Assembly: GCA_963978895.1 (NCBI GenBank)
Contig: OZ022245.1
Coordinates: 7,782,042 to 7,846,041, forward strand
From: Erpobdella octoculata
Taxonomy: Eukaryota; Annelida; Clitellata; Hirudinida; Erpobdellidae
Reading direction: 5' to 3'
DNA length: 64,000 nucleotides
In this document: one piece after another, positions 12,170 through 27,000 of the stretch
Position numbering within the stretch: position 1 is the stretch's first letter
How the letters are laid out: every line of letters begins with the position of its first letter
The notes under the pieces: generated by a model
The model's input: the letters and a program-made list of their open reading frames with translations, nothing else
The model's database searches: none
What the model was told of the DNA's origin: nothing
Program-made: the position numbers and the translations under genes

Positions 12170-13541
12170 CAGGAACGTAAATTCAGCATTTTCCAGGGGG
12201 GGCAAAATTTTCCCGCCATTATATAGCTTACTGACAGGGTTACCCGGTGTTGTCCGGGTTTTTTGTGATTAGTTTTTTTTCGTTTTTGCCAACGAAACGT
12301 CAAAGAAATAACATTTTTTTTCAAAATTTTTTCATCAATGAAGTTACCTGCATGCCAAATGTTGTTAAAATTTCTCCTGCGGCTTGGATGTGATAAACGA
12401 ATGCTCTCACACACACATTACCTTTTACAGTTATATAAATACGTAGGTACAAGCAGAGAGGGATAGGGAAATGCATCCCCCATCAGAGTATCAATTGAAA
12501 TTTTTTTGGGTATAATACCTTGTTTTTAGAAGACGACCGTAGCTTTTTTGGGAGGAGAAATTAGAAGTCTTTGAAAAATTTTTGAAAAATACTCACGACT
12601 ACCCCTTACCGGTTATCAGCTTTTTGGAAGAGAATATAAAAAAATTTCTGAATTAAATCCCCACCAAAAAATTCTATATTCGCCACGCGCCACTGGGTAT
12701 AAGGGGGATGAATGATTTAATCATATTGCAGGGGCAAGTACAGGATTAGTAAAACAAGTAAAGGAAAATAAGTTTTTCAACACAAACTTTGATTTCAAAT
12801 ACATTCGATTTAGAAATGCAAAAGATGTTCACAGTTTTTTAAAAAAATTGAATCATGTATTTTCATCAAATATAAAGCTGTGCTGAAAGTTTCAACTTTC
12901 TAGCTAGTCAAAATGCTGGTTAAATTTCACTTGCAAGATTTGCGTACAGAGAAAGACACACACACAAACAAACAGAGATTGTAACCTAAATAAAAATTTG
13001 TAAAAAAGATGTCCAAAATGGGGTGGGTATAATTTTGTTTTATTTTTGTGTAATAAATAATAACTTTGATGTAGACAGCTGTGAGGGAATCAACATTGTA
13101 TTAACACCACTAATAGGGTAAAATTCCACGAGTTCTCTTATTGTATTTTGGCACAGAAAACAGCTAATCTTTGGACCAACACTGATACACAAATTATTAC
13201 TCTGCAGTTATTGGTGAATCTAGCATCGAGCTAAAATATAAAATTGTCTATACACGCAAAAAGAATTCCAATACGCATTGAATCATCAAGAGGTTAAGTA
13301 AAGTTAAAATTAACATATTATATAGTAAACTCTAAGTAAAAAAAAATTTTATTTTGGAAATCAAGGGGGGCGAATTGTCTATACACGCCGGAAGGATTCC
13401 AAGACGCATTGCATCATCACTAGGTTAAGTAAAGTTAAAATTAAATAAATATATAGTAAACTCTAGGTAAAAAAATTCAAATTTTGAAAATCAGGGGGGG
13501 GGGCAAATGCCCCCCCTGCCCTCCCCCAATTTACGTCCCTG
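12170..13541 (+). mobile_element. Short hAT-like element forming the right end of the composite
   Basis: It starts CAGGAACGTAAATT, a one-base variant of the outer left terminus, and shares 400 bp with 1902-2299. It then continues through AT-rich non-coding DNA to the right terminus (poly-G/poly-C arm, then AATTTACGTCCCTG). The 8 bases on its left (CAAACGCC) do not match those on its right (GTTTGCGC), so this short unit did not insert here on its own as a simple event. Confidence 0.65.
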
Positions 13542-13549
13542 GTTTGCGC
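13542..13549. repeat. Right 8-bp target-site duplication GTTTGCGC
   Basis: An exact match to 1894-1901. Confidence 0.8.
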
Positions 13550-13735
13550 CTTTTCCTAACGAGCCTGTCAGCTGAATTAACGATGGATTGTAATCGAGAG
13601 TTAGAGGTTTAGGTAGCCCGACAAAAGCTGAGTTGCAACAAACGAATTTGGAAATAACCAAAAAGGTATAAAGTGTTCTCGTTGCGAACGCAGGAAAATA
13701 TGCTGCGACGGCTCTGATCTGTTGTAACATCATTC
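13550..13735 (-). pseudogene. LINE reverse-transcriptase remnant (3' side of the hAT insertion)
   Basis: The minus-strand translation gives FVGLPKPLTLD and, after a frameshift, RLQSIVNSADRLVRKRRK. These resemble the segment before RDHITP in L2/CR1-type LINEs (AGLPMTALRPLTAVLHAAAR in the LINE at 40-43 kb). It continues in frame into 1893-1718 once the insertion is removed. Confidence 0.7.
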
Positions 13736-14107
13736 AATAATGAAACACGTATCTTAATATTTTTTTAAGGAAAAACTTGATACTCAATTTTAATGTTTTG
13801 ACATTTCCAGTTATTGAGTTTTCAAGCAAATAATATTTTTTACACTACATTTGTAGTCTCGGAGGTCAAAATAAAAAGAAAATAGGTAAAACTTGTTTAA
13901 CTTTATTTTCTAAGTAGTATCTATATACTAATTTTCATATCTTTAGTATTTTCGGTTTCTGAGTAGCAGTTATTCTAAAAACCATATAACTGTATATTCA
14001 ACCCTACGTTTGAGGTCATGTAAACCAAATTTTCAGAAAATGGTGAAACACGTATCTTTTTCTTTTAAAAATAATTTTTGTTTATCAAACCACGCTTATA
14101 TAAAAAT
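13735..14107 (-). mobile_element. Degenerate Helitron family 1 fragment
   Basis: The diverged 157-bp unit of family 1 (for example GAGTAGCAGTTATTCTAAAA and TGGTGAAACACGTATC) is recognisable; both ends are missing. Confidence 0.5.
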
Positions 14108-16233
14108 TACTAAAATCTCATAAATAATATGTAAGTGTGAGTAATAAAATATTTTGAACCAAACTTTCTGTTCGGAAGATAAAAGCGTTGGGCATTATCT
14201 ATATTCGACAATAGGGTTCCCCTACGTTTCGTCTCCGTAAGTTTCGTCTGCGTACTATTCGTCTCCTACGTTTCGTCTCCACGTACCATTCGTCTCCTTA
14301 CTGTTCGTCTTGCTACATTTCGTCTCCATCGATTTATTCGCCCTGCTTACTATTCGTCTCATTACTGTTCGTCTCCCTACGTTTCGTCTCCAGCGTTGTT
14401 GAACGATGCATGCTTGCATGCCACCCATTATATATAGGTGTGAGGTTTTTTTTACTTGATTATATGCTGTGTAGTGTTTTAAAGATTTTCTGTTAATTGA
14501 TTTTTGTCACATATTTTTTAAACTTTGATTTATCTATTATGTTGTCTAATGCGCTGTTTTCCATGATTTTATGTTGGATAATCTTTTAAACTGAAAATTT
14601 TACTTGATTTCATGTCACATAATAATCTAAATATAGTTTTCTTTAATTGATTTGATGTTGCACAGTGTCCATTCAAAATATTTTACTTGGTTTTGTATTA
14701 CAAAGTGTCTTAAAGCTTTTTTTGAAATTTGATTTTTTGCTTTAAAATGTTTATACATTGTTTTTTGTATTAGAAAAAATATGATTCGTGGAGTGTTCAG
14801 GTATCTAAAAATAAAGAAAGCATAAAAAAAATTGTATTTTACATACATCATACTTTTTAGCATGGATCACCGGTGCGTGGATGTTGGGTCAAGCCATATT
14901 TAAACGCAGTTGATTAACAAATTAATCAGAAAACAATATATCGAACAAACTTTCAAGAGTTATATTAATCAACTATAAAAATAATTAAAACAAGTCTTTT
15001 TTGGTTAGGCAGAAGTAATCAGTGCCATAACGATAAAATCTGTAGTTGTCCTGAAAATGTCGAATATCAATCAAAAAGTAGTAATATCTAGAACTGGAGA
15101 ATAAAATTACCAACATAAACAGAGGATGATGTCATTAAAGTTAATAATAAAACTTCAAAGCATTAAACGCGCAAAAGTTGTCCATCGCAAATGGATCAAA
15201 GAAAATCTTCAAATAGAATTCCTTTAGAAGCAAATTATGTTAATTTTAGTATTTCAATAAATAAATTTGCACTTTGCTTTGGGTCAATGAATTAATAACA
15301 GCCATAACAGAAAATTCGATTACAATTCAAAAGTTCAATGAATTAAATACAGCTTCCATTTTTTATTTATTTTTATCCAAACAAAAATACATTTATTTCT
15401 CAAATTGATATCGTCGTAAACATTAATTATTAGTCTATGGGCTGCCGGTGACCTAATTGGCCTTAAGGGGTCAACCAAAAACCAGTTTGCTAAGCACTGT
15501 TACTATCATCTTATTGAATTATTCATGAATTCCTAGATTTTTTTGTTATACTCAAACTTCTCAAAATTATAATTAGTGAACGGCAGGGTAACTTTTATCA
15601 GCTTTAATTATCCACGACATTTCCGGTTCTCCGCTAGATCCCGACCAAGTAATTTACATAATCTATTTCTAATTTTTAGCTGCTTACATGTGCTATTTTC
15701 AACTGGAAAATCAATCACTTGGATATTTGTATTGTACTCAAAAATTCCCTAAATAAGCATACTAAGAATAACCAGTGATGTTCCAGTTAACTGTAACTGT
15801 AATTGTATATTAATTAAACAATCTGAAACAGAAATATTAACTAAAAAACATTTTGTCGTCATAAAGTTTATTATTTTAAATATTTCATTATTACTTTTGA
15901 AGCGTGTTATTACTAGTTTTCTGGTTGTTTATTGCTTTTAAACGTTTTTAAATACACGCTTTGATTTTAGAATTTTTTAAAAGAGAAAACAAATGTAACG
16001 TCAAATAAAAAATTGAGACGAAACGTAGGAAGACGAACAGTAAGGAGACGAATAGTAACAAGGGACGAATAGTAAGGAGACGAATGGTATGCGGAGACGA
16101 AACGTAGGAAGACGAACAGTAAGGAGACGAAAGGTACGAACACCTCGACATTAGCCCAAAGTTTTTATCTTCCGAACGGAAAGTTAGGTTCTAAATATAT
16201 TACTTTCATTTAAATAGTATTTATGAAGTTTTA

Positions 16234-16237
<4 letters not shown>
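14107..16237. mobile_element. Foldback-type element with tandem-repeat inverted arms
   Basis: The left arm (about 14107-14395) and right arm (about 16013-16236) are inverted copies. Each inner arm is built of 14-16 bp direct subrepeats such as TACGTTTCGTCTCC and TTACTGTTCGTCTCC. The outer arm contains CGGAAGATAAAA. The 1.6-kb interior has no credible gene. It holds degenerate repeats of about 75 bp at 14445-14770 and AT-rich unique DNA. Long arms of tandem subrepeats are typical of foldback elements and some MULEs. The MULE at 50.5 kb has the same architecture with a different subrepeat. Confidence 0.65.
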
Positions 16238-16238
<1 letters not shown>

Positions 16239-16316
<78 letters not shown>

Positions 16317-17846
16317 AACATGTCCTGACTGACTGACAGACTGACAGACTGATAATCAACGCCGAGCTCAAACGCCGAATCCTAGGAACGTGAAATTTGG
16401 AACTTATATTACCTTTATAGCGTAAGCATCCACTAAGAAAGGATTTTTGAAAATTATGCTCCTGAGAGGATGAAACTGGAAAACAAAGATTTTTCTTAAA
16501 CAACGTGTATCTCGAAAACCAAAAACGAGGGGCTTTTGAAATTTGGTATCTAAATACTTCTTAAAAAATGAGAAAATACCTGTTTCACCATTTTTGGAAA
16601 ATTTGATTTCCAGGACCTCAAATGTAGGATGAAAAATAAAGTTAATTGTTTTTTAAAGTAACAGCTACTCAGAAACTGTAAATGCTACAGATGTAAAAAT
16701 TAATAATTAGTATCTACTCAAAAAACAATGATATAAGTGTTTTGCCATTTTTTTGAAAATTTGGTTTTCAGGACCTCAAATGTATGGTGGAAAATGAGGT
16801 TATTTGTTTTTTAAGATAACTGGTACTCAAAAACTGTAAGTGATACACATAAAAAAATTAGTATTTAGTATCTACTCAAAAAATAAAGATATACCTATTT
16901 TATCAATTTGTAATAATTTGGTTTCCAGCACCTCAAATGTGGGGTGGAAAAAAAATTTGATTAAAAACTTCAAAAACTAAAAATGTTAAAGTTTTGCAAT
17001 TTAGTACCGAGATTATTTTTACAAAATAACAAAATACGTGTTTTATTAATTTTTTAAAAATTTGGTTTCCACGACTTCAAATATGGGGGGGAAGAGGGTT
17101 TTATTTTGTGTAGAAAAACTGCGACTCTGAAACTAAATATACTACAGATATACAAATTACTAACTAGATACTACTTAAAAGATAAAGTTACAAATGTTTT
17201 CCAATTTTTTTTATGTTCTGGCTTCCAGGAATACAAATGTAAGGCGGAGAAAAGGTTTATATTTGCTTGCAAACTCAATAACTAAAAAGGTAAAAACATT
17301 AAAATTTAATATTAAGGTTTTTTTTAAATTATAAGATACGTGCTTCATTATTTTTTCGAAAAATTAGTCTACAGGCTTTGAGGTTTTGTGCCGTTAAAAT
17401 TGGTTGAGTCCAGGCCTCGACTTTTTGGCTTATGAAACAAGGCAGTTCGCGCCTAAATAACAAGCCAGGCCTGACATTTTCTGTCTATGAAATAAACCGT
17501 AGCGGGTCTAAAAAAATTCTGTTTAGGGCACTATGGATTAGAGTGCTGCACGGACCGGGCCAGGCCTTGATTTTAGGGTCTTCAGACCGGATGGGCCAAA
17601 CCTGAAGTCAAGGTGGGACGGGCCGAGATTTTTAGCCAAGTATATAGAAATTTTAGGCCAGTAAAAACGGGCCAGGCCCAAATTAGATAGGCCGTGCGGA
17701 TCTGAAATTTTGGTTTATGAAGCGGGCCGGGCCAAGTTGTCGACGGACCGGACCGAGTCGGGCCGTAAAAAATCGCCCCATGCAGTACCCTACTGTGGAT
17801 GCGTATTCTCCTTTTCAAGCGAGCGAAGCCGCGACGGGTATGCTAG
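16239..17846 (+). mobile_element. Helitron family 1 copy C, plus orientation
   Basis: The 5' end is a (TA)n tract (16239-16313) leading to AGAACATGTCCTGACTGAC. The 3' end is a GCG-rich stem-loop followed by CTAG (17843-17846) and T. The inside has the diverged 157-bp units and the GGCCNGGCC-rich 3' part. The TA tract probably grew from the TCTATATATATA start. Confidence 0.7.
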
Positions 17847-17862
17847 TATATATATTACTTTT

Positions 17863-17902
17863 GACCCTGAGGATGGCTGACAGCTGAAACGGTCCGTCGG
17901 TC
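17863..17902 (+). ncRNA. Hammerhead ribozyme motif, copy 3
   Basis: Stem I GACC/GGTC, core CTGAGGA, the same extra U, stem II GGCT-GAC-AGCT, GAAA, a short ACGG/CCGT stem III and the classical GUC cleavage triplet ending at 17898. Its stems differ from copies 1 and 2 in sequence yet still pair, which is covariation-like support. Confidence 0.7.
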
Positions 17903-18080
17903 TGACAATAAAAGTTTAATGGAAAAGTTTTTGGCTAATTGTAGTCTCGAACAGAGAGTTTTGTGCCGAAAGGTCGAGAATTTGGCTCGAAAAGTTGTTT
18001 CTGCCAAATGGCGAGTTGTGTTTCTTGGAGCGTGTCTCAAAGATAAATTGATTCCACAGTTTATTCGCAATATATATATA
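17863..18080 (+). mobile_element. Penelope-like tail, second family
   Basis: The hammerhead is followed by about 150 bp ending GCCAAATGGCGAG...GGAGCGTGTCTCAAAG, parallel to the closing block of the tails at 3.7-4.2 kb, then a short TA tract. No coding function is inferred. Confidence 0.55.
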
Positions 18081-18081
18081 C

Positions 18082-20127
18082 TAGCAGTGCCCGTAGCGGC
18101 TTCGCTCGCATGAAATTAGAGAGTTTGAACAGTGCATCCATAGTAGAGATCAATTGTTTAGGTCTCGGGTAGGCCCTTCGACAACTTAGCCCAGCCCGTT
18201 TTAAAAACCCGAACTCCTGGCCCGGCACAGCCCGTCTGAATTAGGCCCGGCCCCTTTTTACAGGCCTAGAAGTTCTATATACTTGATGAAAAACTTCGGC
18301 CCGTCCCACCTTGACTTCAGGTTTAGCCCGGCCCAAATAAAACCCTAAAATCACTAAAACATCTATATACTTGGTGAAAAATCTCGGCCCGTCCCACCTT
18401 GATTTAAGGTTTGGCCTGGCCCGTGTGAAGACTCTAAAATAAAGGCTTGGCCCGGCCGGTGATAAACTGTACTTAGCTACTTTTAACCGGCACAAAACTT
18501 CAAAATACTAATTTTTACATTTGTAGCACTTACAGTTTTTGAGTAGCAGTTATTTTGAAATCAAATAACCCTTATTTCTACCCCACATTTGAGGTCCTGG
18601 AAACCAAATTTTTAAAAAATGTTGAAACACTTATATCATTATTTTTTGAGTATATACTAAATACTAATTTTGACATCTGTAGCATTCACAGTTTTTGAGT
18701 AGCAGTTACTTTAAAAACCAAAGAAACCTTTTTCCATCCCACATTTGAGGTCCTGAAAACCAAAATTTCAAAAAATGGTGAAACACGTATATCATTATTT
18801 TTAGAGTAGAAACTAAATACTAATTTTTACTTTTGTAGCATTCACAGTTTTTGAGTAGCAGCAACTTTAAAAACCAAGTAATCCTATTGTCCACCCCACA
18901 TTTAAGGTCCTATAACCAAATTTGTAAAAAAATGGTGAAACACGTATATCTTTATTTTTAGAATAGAAACTAAATACTAATTTTTACATCTGTGGTATTT
19001 ACTGTTTTTGAGTAGCAGTTACTTTAAAAAACAAATAACCCTATTTTCCACCCCACATTTGAAGTCCTGGAAACCAAATTTTCAAAAAATGCTAAAACAC
19101 GTATTTCATTATTTTTGAAGTAGAAACTAAATACTAATTTTTACTCCTTTAGGATTCACAGTTTTTGAGTAGAAGCTACTTTAAAAACCAAATAACCCAA
19201 TTTTCCAACCCACATTTGAGGTCCGGGAAACCAAATTTGTGAAAAATGGTGAAACACGTATATCTTTATTTTTAGAAAAGAAACTAAATAATAATTTTTA
19301 CATCTGTGGTATTTACTGTTTTTGAGTAGCAGTTACTATAAAAGACAAATAGCCCTATTTTCCACCCAACATTTGAAGTCCTGGAAACTAAATTTTCAAA
19401 AAATGCTAAAACACGTATTTCATTATTTTTGAAGTAGAAACTAAATACTAATTTTTACTCCTGTAGCATTAACAGTTTTTGAGTAGAAGCTACTTTAAAA
19501 ACCAAATAACCCAATTTTCCAACCCACATTTGAGGTCCGGGAAACCAAATTTGTGAAAAATGGTGAAACACGTATATCTTTATTTTTAGAAAAGAAACTA
19601 AATAATAATTTTTACATCTGTGGTATTTACTGTTTTTGAGTAGCAGTTACTATAAAAGACAAATAGCCCTATTTTCCACCCAACATTTGAAGTCCTGGAA
19701 ACTAAATTTTCAAAAAATGCTAAAACACGTATTTCATTATTTTTGAAGTAGAAACTAAATACTAATTTTTACTCCTGTAGCATTAACAGTTTTTGAGTAG
19801 AAGCTACTTTAAAAACCAAATAACCCAATTTTCCAACCCACATTTGAGGTCCGGGAAACCGAATTTTCACAAAATGGTGAAACATGTATTTTTTTATTTT
19901 TCAAAAAGAATCTATATACCAAATTTCAGAAAATATTTTTAGAAAAAATGTTTAGAAAAAAGTTTGTTTTCCAGTTTTTTTCCATCAGGAGCAAAATTTT
20001 CAAAAATCCTTTCTTAGCGGATGTTTACGCTATAAAAGTAATATAAGTTCCAAATTTCACGTTCCTAGGATGAGGCGTTTGAGCTCGGCGTTGATTATCA
20101 GTCAGTCATCTGTCAGTCAGGACATGT

Positions 20128-20140
<13 letters not shown>
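18082..20140 (-). mobile_element. Helitron family 1 copy D, expanded
   Basis: The 3' CTAG terminus (18082-18085) and hairpin match copies A and B; the 5' end is lost in the TA tract from 20133. It is longer than A and B because the 157-bp units are amplified. Two consecutive 314-bp double units (19173-19486 and 19487-19800) look identical, indicating a recent tandem duplication. Confidence 0.75.

Positions 20141-20202
<62 letters not shown>
20133..20202. repeat. (TA)n between two facing Helitron 5' ends
   Basis: The sequence GACATGTTCTTTTATATA on the left and TATATAAGAACATGTCCTG on the right are the 5' termini of two family 1 Helitrons in opposite orientation, separated only by TA repeats. 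Confidence 0.85.
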
Positions 20203-22275
<2,073 letters not shown>

Positions 22276-22289
22276 ATATTACTTTCAAT

Positions 22290-24330
22290 AAATTATAAAA
22301 CGATTCTATAAGAACCCAAATACGGTTGTCAATATTACAACTTGGTGTCAGTATTAGAAAAATTTTCTGTTGCTGATTTGAAGCGGGAACTAAGTAAGCG
22401 GGGACTGAACAGTAAGGGAGGTTAGGAAAACGAATAGCGCTATCTAATACATTTGCTAAGTAAAACTGTTTTTAAACCCTTACGATAAATTAACCAAAAA
22501 ATGCAACATATTAAATTATTACGAGCTCACAGCCCTTTATATAGTAGACCTCCAGTTGAAGGCCGAGGAAATATTTTACGTTAGGTTTTCATTCCAGTAA
22601 TTACTATATAGGATTCCATGGTTTTTGGCTATAAAAAATAAAAACTACTTTATCTTGTTCTCCTCTTTAAGAACTACCTAAAAAATAATGAATTTTTATC
22701 AATTACAATCACGTTGTATTTTCCCGAACCAGTTTTTTCTCCCTATAAACAGCATGTAGTGTGGCGTTAAATTGAGGAAGATATCACAAAAACGTAAAAG
22801 TGCTGTAGTAAAAGGTGATTTTTATTTTATCAATGTTTTACTTAGAGATTTGAGAGTATCGTTATTAAAGAAATGCGGAACTAAATAAATTAAAAAGTTA
22901 TTTTTCCTTGAAAATACCTATGTTTATCAAACTATTTTTTTTTTATTTTCTACAATGGTAAATAAAATATATATGTTTATTCTTTAATAGAAATCAGTCA
23001 TAACGGATCATAGCTGGTTATATTATATTGAATATTTCTGAATATCTTTAAAAAACTGCAAAATTACAACCTCCCCTCTCCCCCTATGCTCTCTTTATTT
23101 GCATATGTGTCAATTAATATCATCAGATCGGCGTTGTTGCTTATTGTCATCATATTCGTACCTACATAAGCGGTATGTGAAATATTTATTGTTTATAAAA
23201 ATGAGCATTTGTTGTTCATTTCCGGCAACCAATCGAGGATTTTAAAACAAAAATTCAACCAAATCGCTTCAATTTTTTTCTCCAAAAAAGTCAAATTTTA
23301 GATTTAAATGATTCATCGAGAGCAGAAATTGAAGTTAGAACGGGGGGGCTTAGAACGGAAGACATTAGACTGACGAAAGGTCCATGCGACAGCGAGCACA
23401 CGACGACCAGCAACTTTGAGATATTAGGCAGACCTTCTTTATTGCTCGTGTCCGTTTTAATCTCACGCCAAGCCGTCAGCCTCCGAAGCCCGAAAATTTT
23501 TCGATTGCCATAAAATATGCAAATACGCCATAATTGCTGCCATGCCTTTCTCTCATTGTTTGTCTCTGCGTGTATGCGTGCTTGTGTTTGGGCGTGTGTG
23601 GGTAGCTATATGTGTGTACGGGTGTTTGCGTTTATATGATTTTGGTTGTGAAACTTGGTTGGTTTGGATATAGATTTGTATCTCAAGTGTGTATGTGTAT
23701 TGTGTATTTGTATATTAACCATTTTTAAGTATTTCATATGTCTATACAGTTTATATTAATGTTCGATGAACATCGCACACGTTGTCATATGCAACACCAT
23801 CTACACACATACATACATACACACATATATACCACTACCATTTCTATAGGGTAGCATATCTAAACGAAAAATTTCGACTAAAATTTTTGTTTTCACAATT
23901 TCTCAAAACAGTCGCTAGATGACAGAGCGGGAATGCTGGAGAAAGTCTTATGGGTCAACGTATGCTAAAATATGCAACTGGAAGGATGGAAAGGTTGATG
24001 TTTTTTGGTTTGTAGGTCTTTGTTGGTTGGTATGTTGTGATTGATATTTATTGGTTGGAATGTTGTGAATGATATTTGTTGGCTGGTATGTTGTGATTGA
24101 TATTTACTGGTTAGTATGTTTTTGTTAATATTCGTTGTTATGTCTTAGCTGCTTTTTATGCTCCTTATTATTTTTTTAATTTACTTTGAGGTCATTGTTA
24201 TAAACTGAAATGGCTCCATTACAATTCAAAGTTGTTCTTTTGCCGAATTATTTTCAAATCTTCTTGTCAACTAATTTTCATCAAAACGGGATTTTCATCT
24301 TAACCACAACCACAATAACGATAACCATCG
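22290..24330. other. Mostly unassigned AT-rich DNA
   Basis: No supported gene. A less AT-rich patch at 23340-23560 has an open minus-strand frame but no recognisable motif. A 28-bp tandem repeat (TTGGTTGGTATGTTGTGATT type) lies at about 24020-24150. Confidence 0.5.
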
Positions 24331-24339
24331 TCATAATCG

Positions 24340-24680
24340 CTGTTGTTGCGTTATCGTCATCATCATCATCACCATCATCATCACTATCATCGTCATCATC
24401 ATCATCATCATCATCGTCGTCGTCGTCGTCGTCGTCATCATCGCCATCATCATCGATAGCGCCATCTTCATCCTCATCATCACCATCATCATCATCATCA
24501 TCACCACCACCACCATCATCATCATCATCACCATCATCATCATTATCATCATCACAATAGACTCCACCATTTTAATGGCCACCACCATCATCATCACCAT
24601 CATCACAATCGACTCCACCATTTTAATTGCCATCATCATCATGGCCACCACCATCACGACGACAATGGAATCTCCAACAA
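24340..24680. repeat. (TCA)n/(CAC)n trinucleotide array
   Basis: Imperfect TCA/TCG/CAC triplets give serine- or methionine/valine-rich open frames that are composition artefacts. It includes two copies of a longer unit with ATGGTGGAGTC/ATTGTGATGATG on the minus strand. Confidence 0.9.
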
Positions 24681-24760
24681 CCTTCATTAGAGTGCAATAA
24701 TCATAACATCAAGCCCGGAGGCTTGGGCTGATTGGAAGTCCCTCCTAATTGCAATTATAC

Positions 24761-24896
24761 CGTTGGCTCTTGCCCCCACCCTGCTCCGTTGCTCGTTAGT
24801 CCTGACGGAGGCGATGACCCGCATCATGGTGGCCGTGATCTTGGCCAGTGATGACATTTCGGTGGCTGGATGTTGGCGTATGTGCCGGAAGTTGTG
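24761..24896 (-). CDS. Candidate exon of an unrecognised gene
   Basis: A 136-bp open minus-strand segment is preceded by a possible acceptor (ATAG at 24897) and followed by a possible donor GTATAA. It has balanced, non-repetitive coding-like composition (residues such as LAKITATMMRVIASVRTNEQ) between two microsatellites. I do not recognise the family. The frame stays open a further 23 codons past the donor. It may be chance. Confidence 0.25.
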
Positions 24897-24989
24897 CTAT
24901 GTGGTTGATGTTATGTTGATTTAAAGTGTTGATGTTAATTAATGCTGGTTAATAAAATGTAGTAATTAAGCGGTGTAATTGGTGACTTG

Positions 24990-25170
24990 TGAGGCTGCTG
25001 ATGATAACGATGGTGATTGTGATTGTGGGGCTGGTGGAGTGATGTTGGTGATGGTGATTATGCTTGTAGTGGTGGTGGTTGTAGTGATGATGGTGATGTC
25101 GAAGACGATGACGATAATGATGATGATAATGGTGGTGATGGTAATGATGATAACGATGACGATTTTAGCT
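24990..25170. repeat. GGTGAT/GATGAT-rich repeat
   Basis: Imperfect triplet repeats; the remainder to 26090 is unassigned AT-rich DNA with an (AAAG)n patch near 25300. Confidence 0.8.
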
Positions 25171-26099
25171 AGGAAAAGCCAATGCTTGAATGTGAAGATG
25201 ATTTTTGACTTGATGTAATGAACAACTGTTAAATATTTTTTGCTCTGATGTCAGCAATTTAATTAACAAATATAAAAAAAGAAAAAAAACAAGAAAAAAA
25301 GAAAGAAAGAAAGAAAGAAAGGGAGAGAAGGAGGTTTAACATGTAGAGTTGTTTTTGTGGTGTCCGAGTAATAAAGATGCAGTTATGGTCGGAGCTGTCA
25401 ACAGAGACTCAATCTTGTTTGTTGATGCTGACCATAGATAAGATAGCACAAATTGTTCAGATTAGTCGCTTTTTCCCGTTCTATATGTGGCTGTCTTCTC
25501 AACTTGTCTGACCATGCAGCAGTATGCGTGTGTATATTTAATATTTAAGCGTGTTGAGGGAATGGCTGGTTTCGTTAGAAGTTTTGTTAGTTAATAACAT
25601 TTCATATCTATCCAGCTTATAACGTTGACAATTTACTGTTTTTATTTTATTTAATGTGGACATTTATTAGTCGCTTAAAGTAAATTAGGTTTTGAACAAA
25701 AGCGACGGCGTGATGAAAAAGAAATAAATAAGAGCATAGAAAATAAAACTATTGTAAAAGAAAAGTAAGTTTTTAGTTGTAATTTAAACTCAGTCAGAGT
25801 CTAAGATTCACGGATTGAAGATGGAATTGTGTATTTACAGAAATTTATTCTAATAATTAGCTAAATTCGTTTATCTTTAACGCGATATATGTTTGATAGC
25901 ACGGCACCGATTTCAATGACGTTTGGCATACCTATGTAGTAAAGTAGTAATACCTACTCAGTTTTTTACGCTGATTTTGAAAACCAAAGCAATTTCACTA
26001 GACGCTCTGTTCACAAGTTGGCGCATTATTTTCTCTTAGATTTTCTTTTTTTCTTATTTTATGCCAATCGTTTCTTGCTCGACACGCTTTGATGATTTG

Positions 26100-26190
26100 A
26101 TTTGATGTTAATAAATAAAACAGCAATATTTTGATGTTAATAAATAAAACAGCAATATTTTGATGTTAATAAATAAAACAGCAATATTTT
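26100..26190. repeat. 29-bp tandem repeat, three copies
   Basis: TTTGATGTTAATAAATAAAA plus CAGCAATAT repeated three times with no visible difference. A second, 18-bp duplication (GTTATATGCGGGATTGTT) lies at about 26268-26304. Confidence 0.85.
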
Positions 26191-26881
26191 TCAGACAAGA
26201 TGTCGACTAACAGTTTCAGAAACCAACCAACTGCATTCTAATTGTTCGCTTCTCTCATCAAACCTCGTTATATGCGGGATTGTTCGTTATATGCGGGATT
26301 GTTTATTGCTGATCATATTTATGCAAACGGTGACTTTCTCTGCTTAAGACATATTGTTTTATTCTGCATCGGCAAGAAATAATGTTCTTTTATTTTACTT
26401 TATTTTATTGCGTTCTTTTGGAATTCCTTTAATATTCAAACTAGATATTATTAATATAGGAAAATAATTATTTTCGCACAGATACGTAAATTTCCGCTTT
26501 CGGCTGTGAATTAAGAACGCAGCAGTGGCGCTGGAAAATTACAAACGGAGATGGAGAGAAGGAGAAACCGTTAAGTAAAGAAAACAAAATGGAATTACAA
26601 TATCCTATCAGAGATGCAGAGATTTTCAATTTCTTTAGCACTCATCATCCCCATCGTCATCATCATCATCTTCACCATCATCTTCCCGGTGGTCGGTGGA
26701 GAACCCACTGATTGAAAAAAAAAACCACTTTAGTAGCACCTTTCATTGAAAGTTCCACATAATGAGTGCAAGATCGGCAGGAGTCTTGTAGGTTCGGAAC
26801 CCAGGCGAGTAGTCGACGGTGCGTAAAATGCTTTGGCACTTGCAAGAGGTCTTGGCTCATTGTCACGAGATAATTAATCTC

Positions 26882-26893
26882 GGTGATGATGAT

Positions 26894-26978
<85 letters not shown>

Positions 26979-27000
26979 TTGATGTTGATGTTGATGATGA
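26882..27000. repeat. (GACGAT)n array
   Basis: Tandem GACGAT units flanked by GAT repeats. Forward frames read poly-Asp and reverse frames poly-Ser or Val/Ile; no gene is inferred. The following 27150-27950 shows nothing recognisable. Confidence 0.9.

Noticed and set aside
12685..12710. Another hAT terminus (CGCGCCACTG) inside the right-hand element
   Set aside because: No inverted partner or target duplication was found.
23340..23560. An open minus-strand frame in a GC-richer patch
   Set aside because: No start, splice context or recognisable motif; length is within chance expectation.
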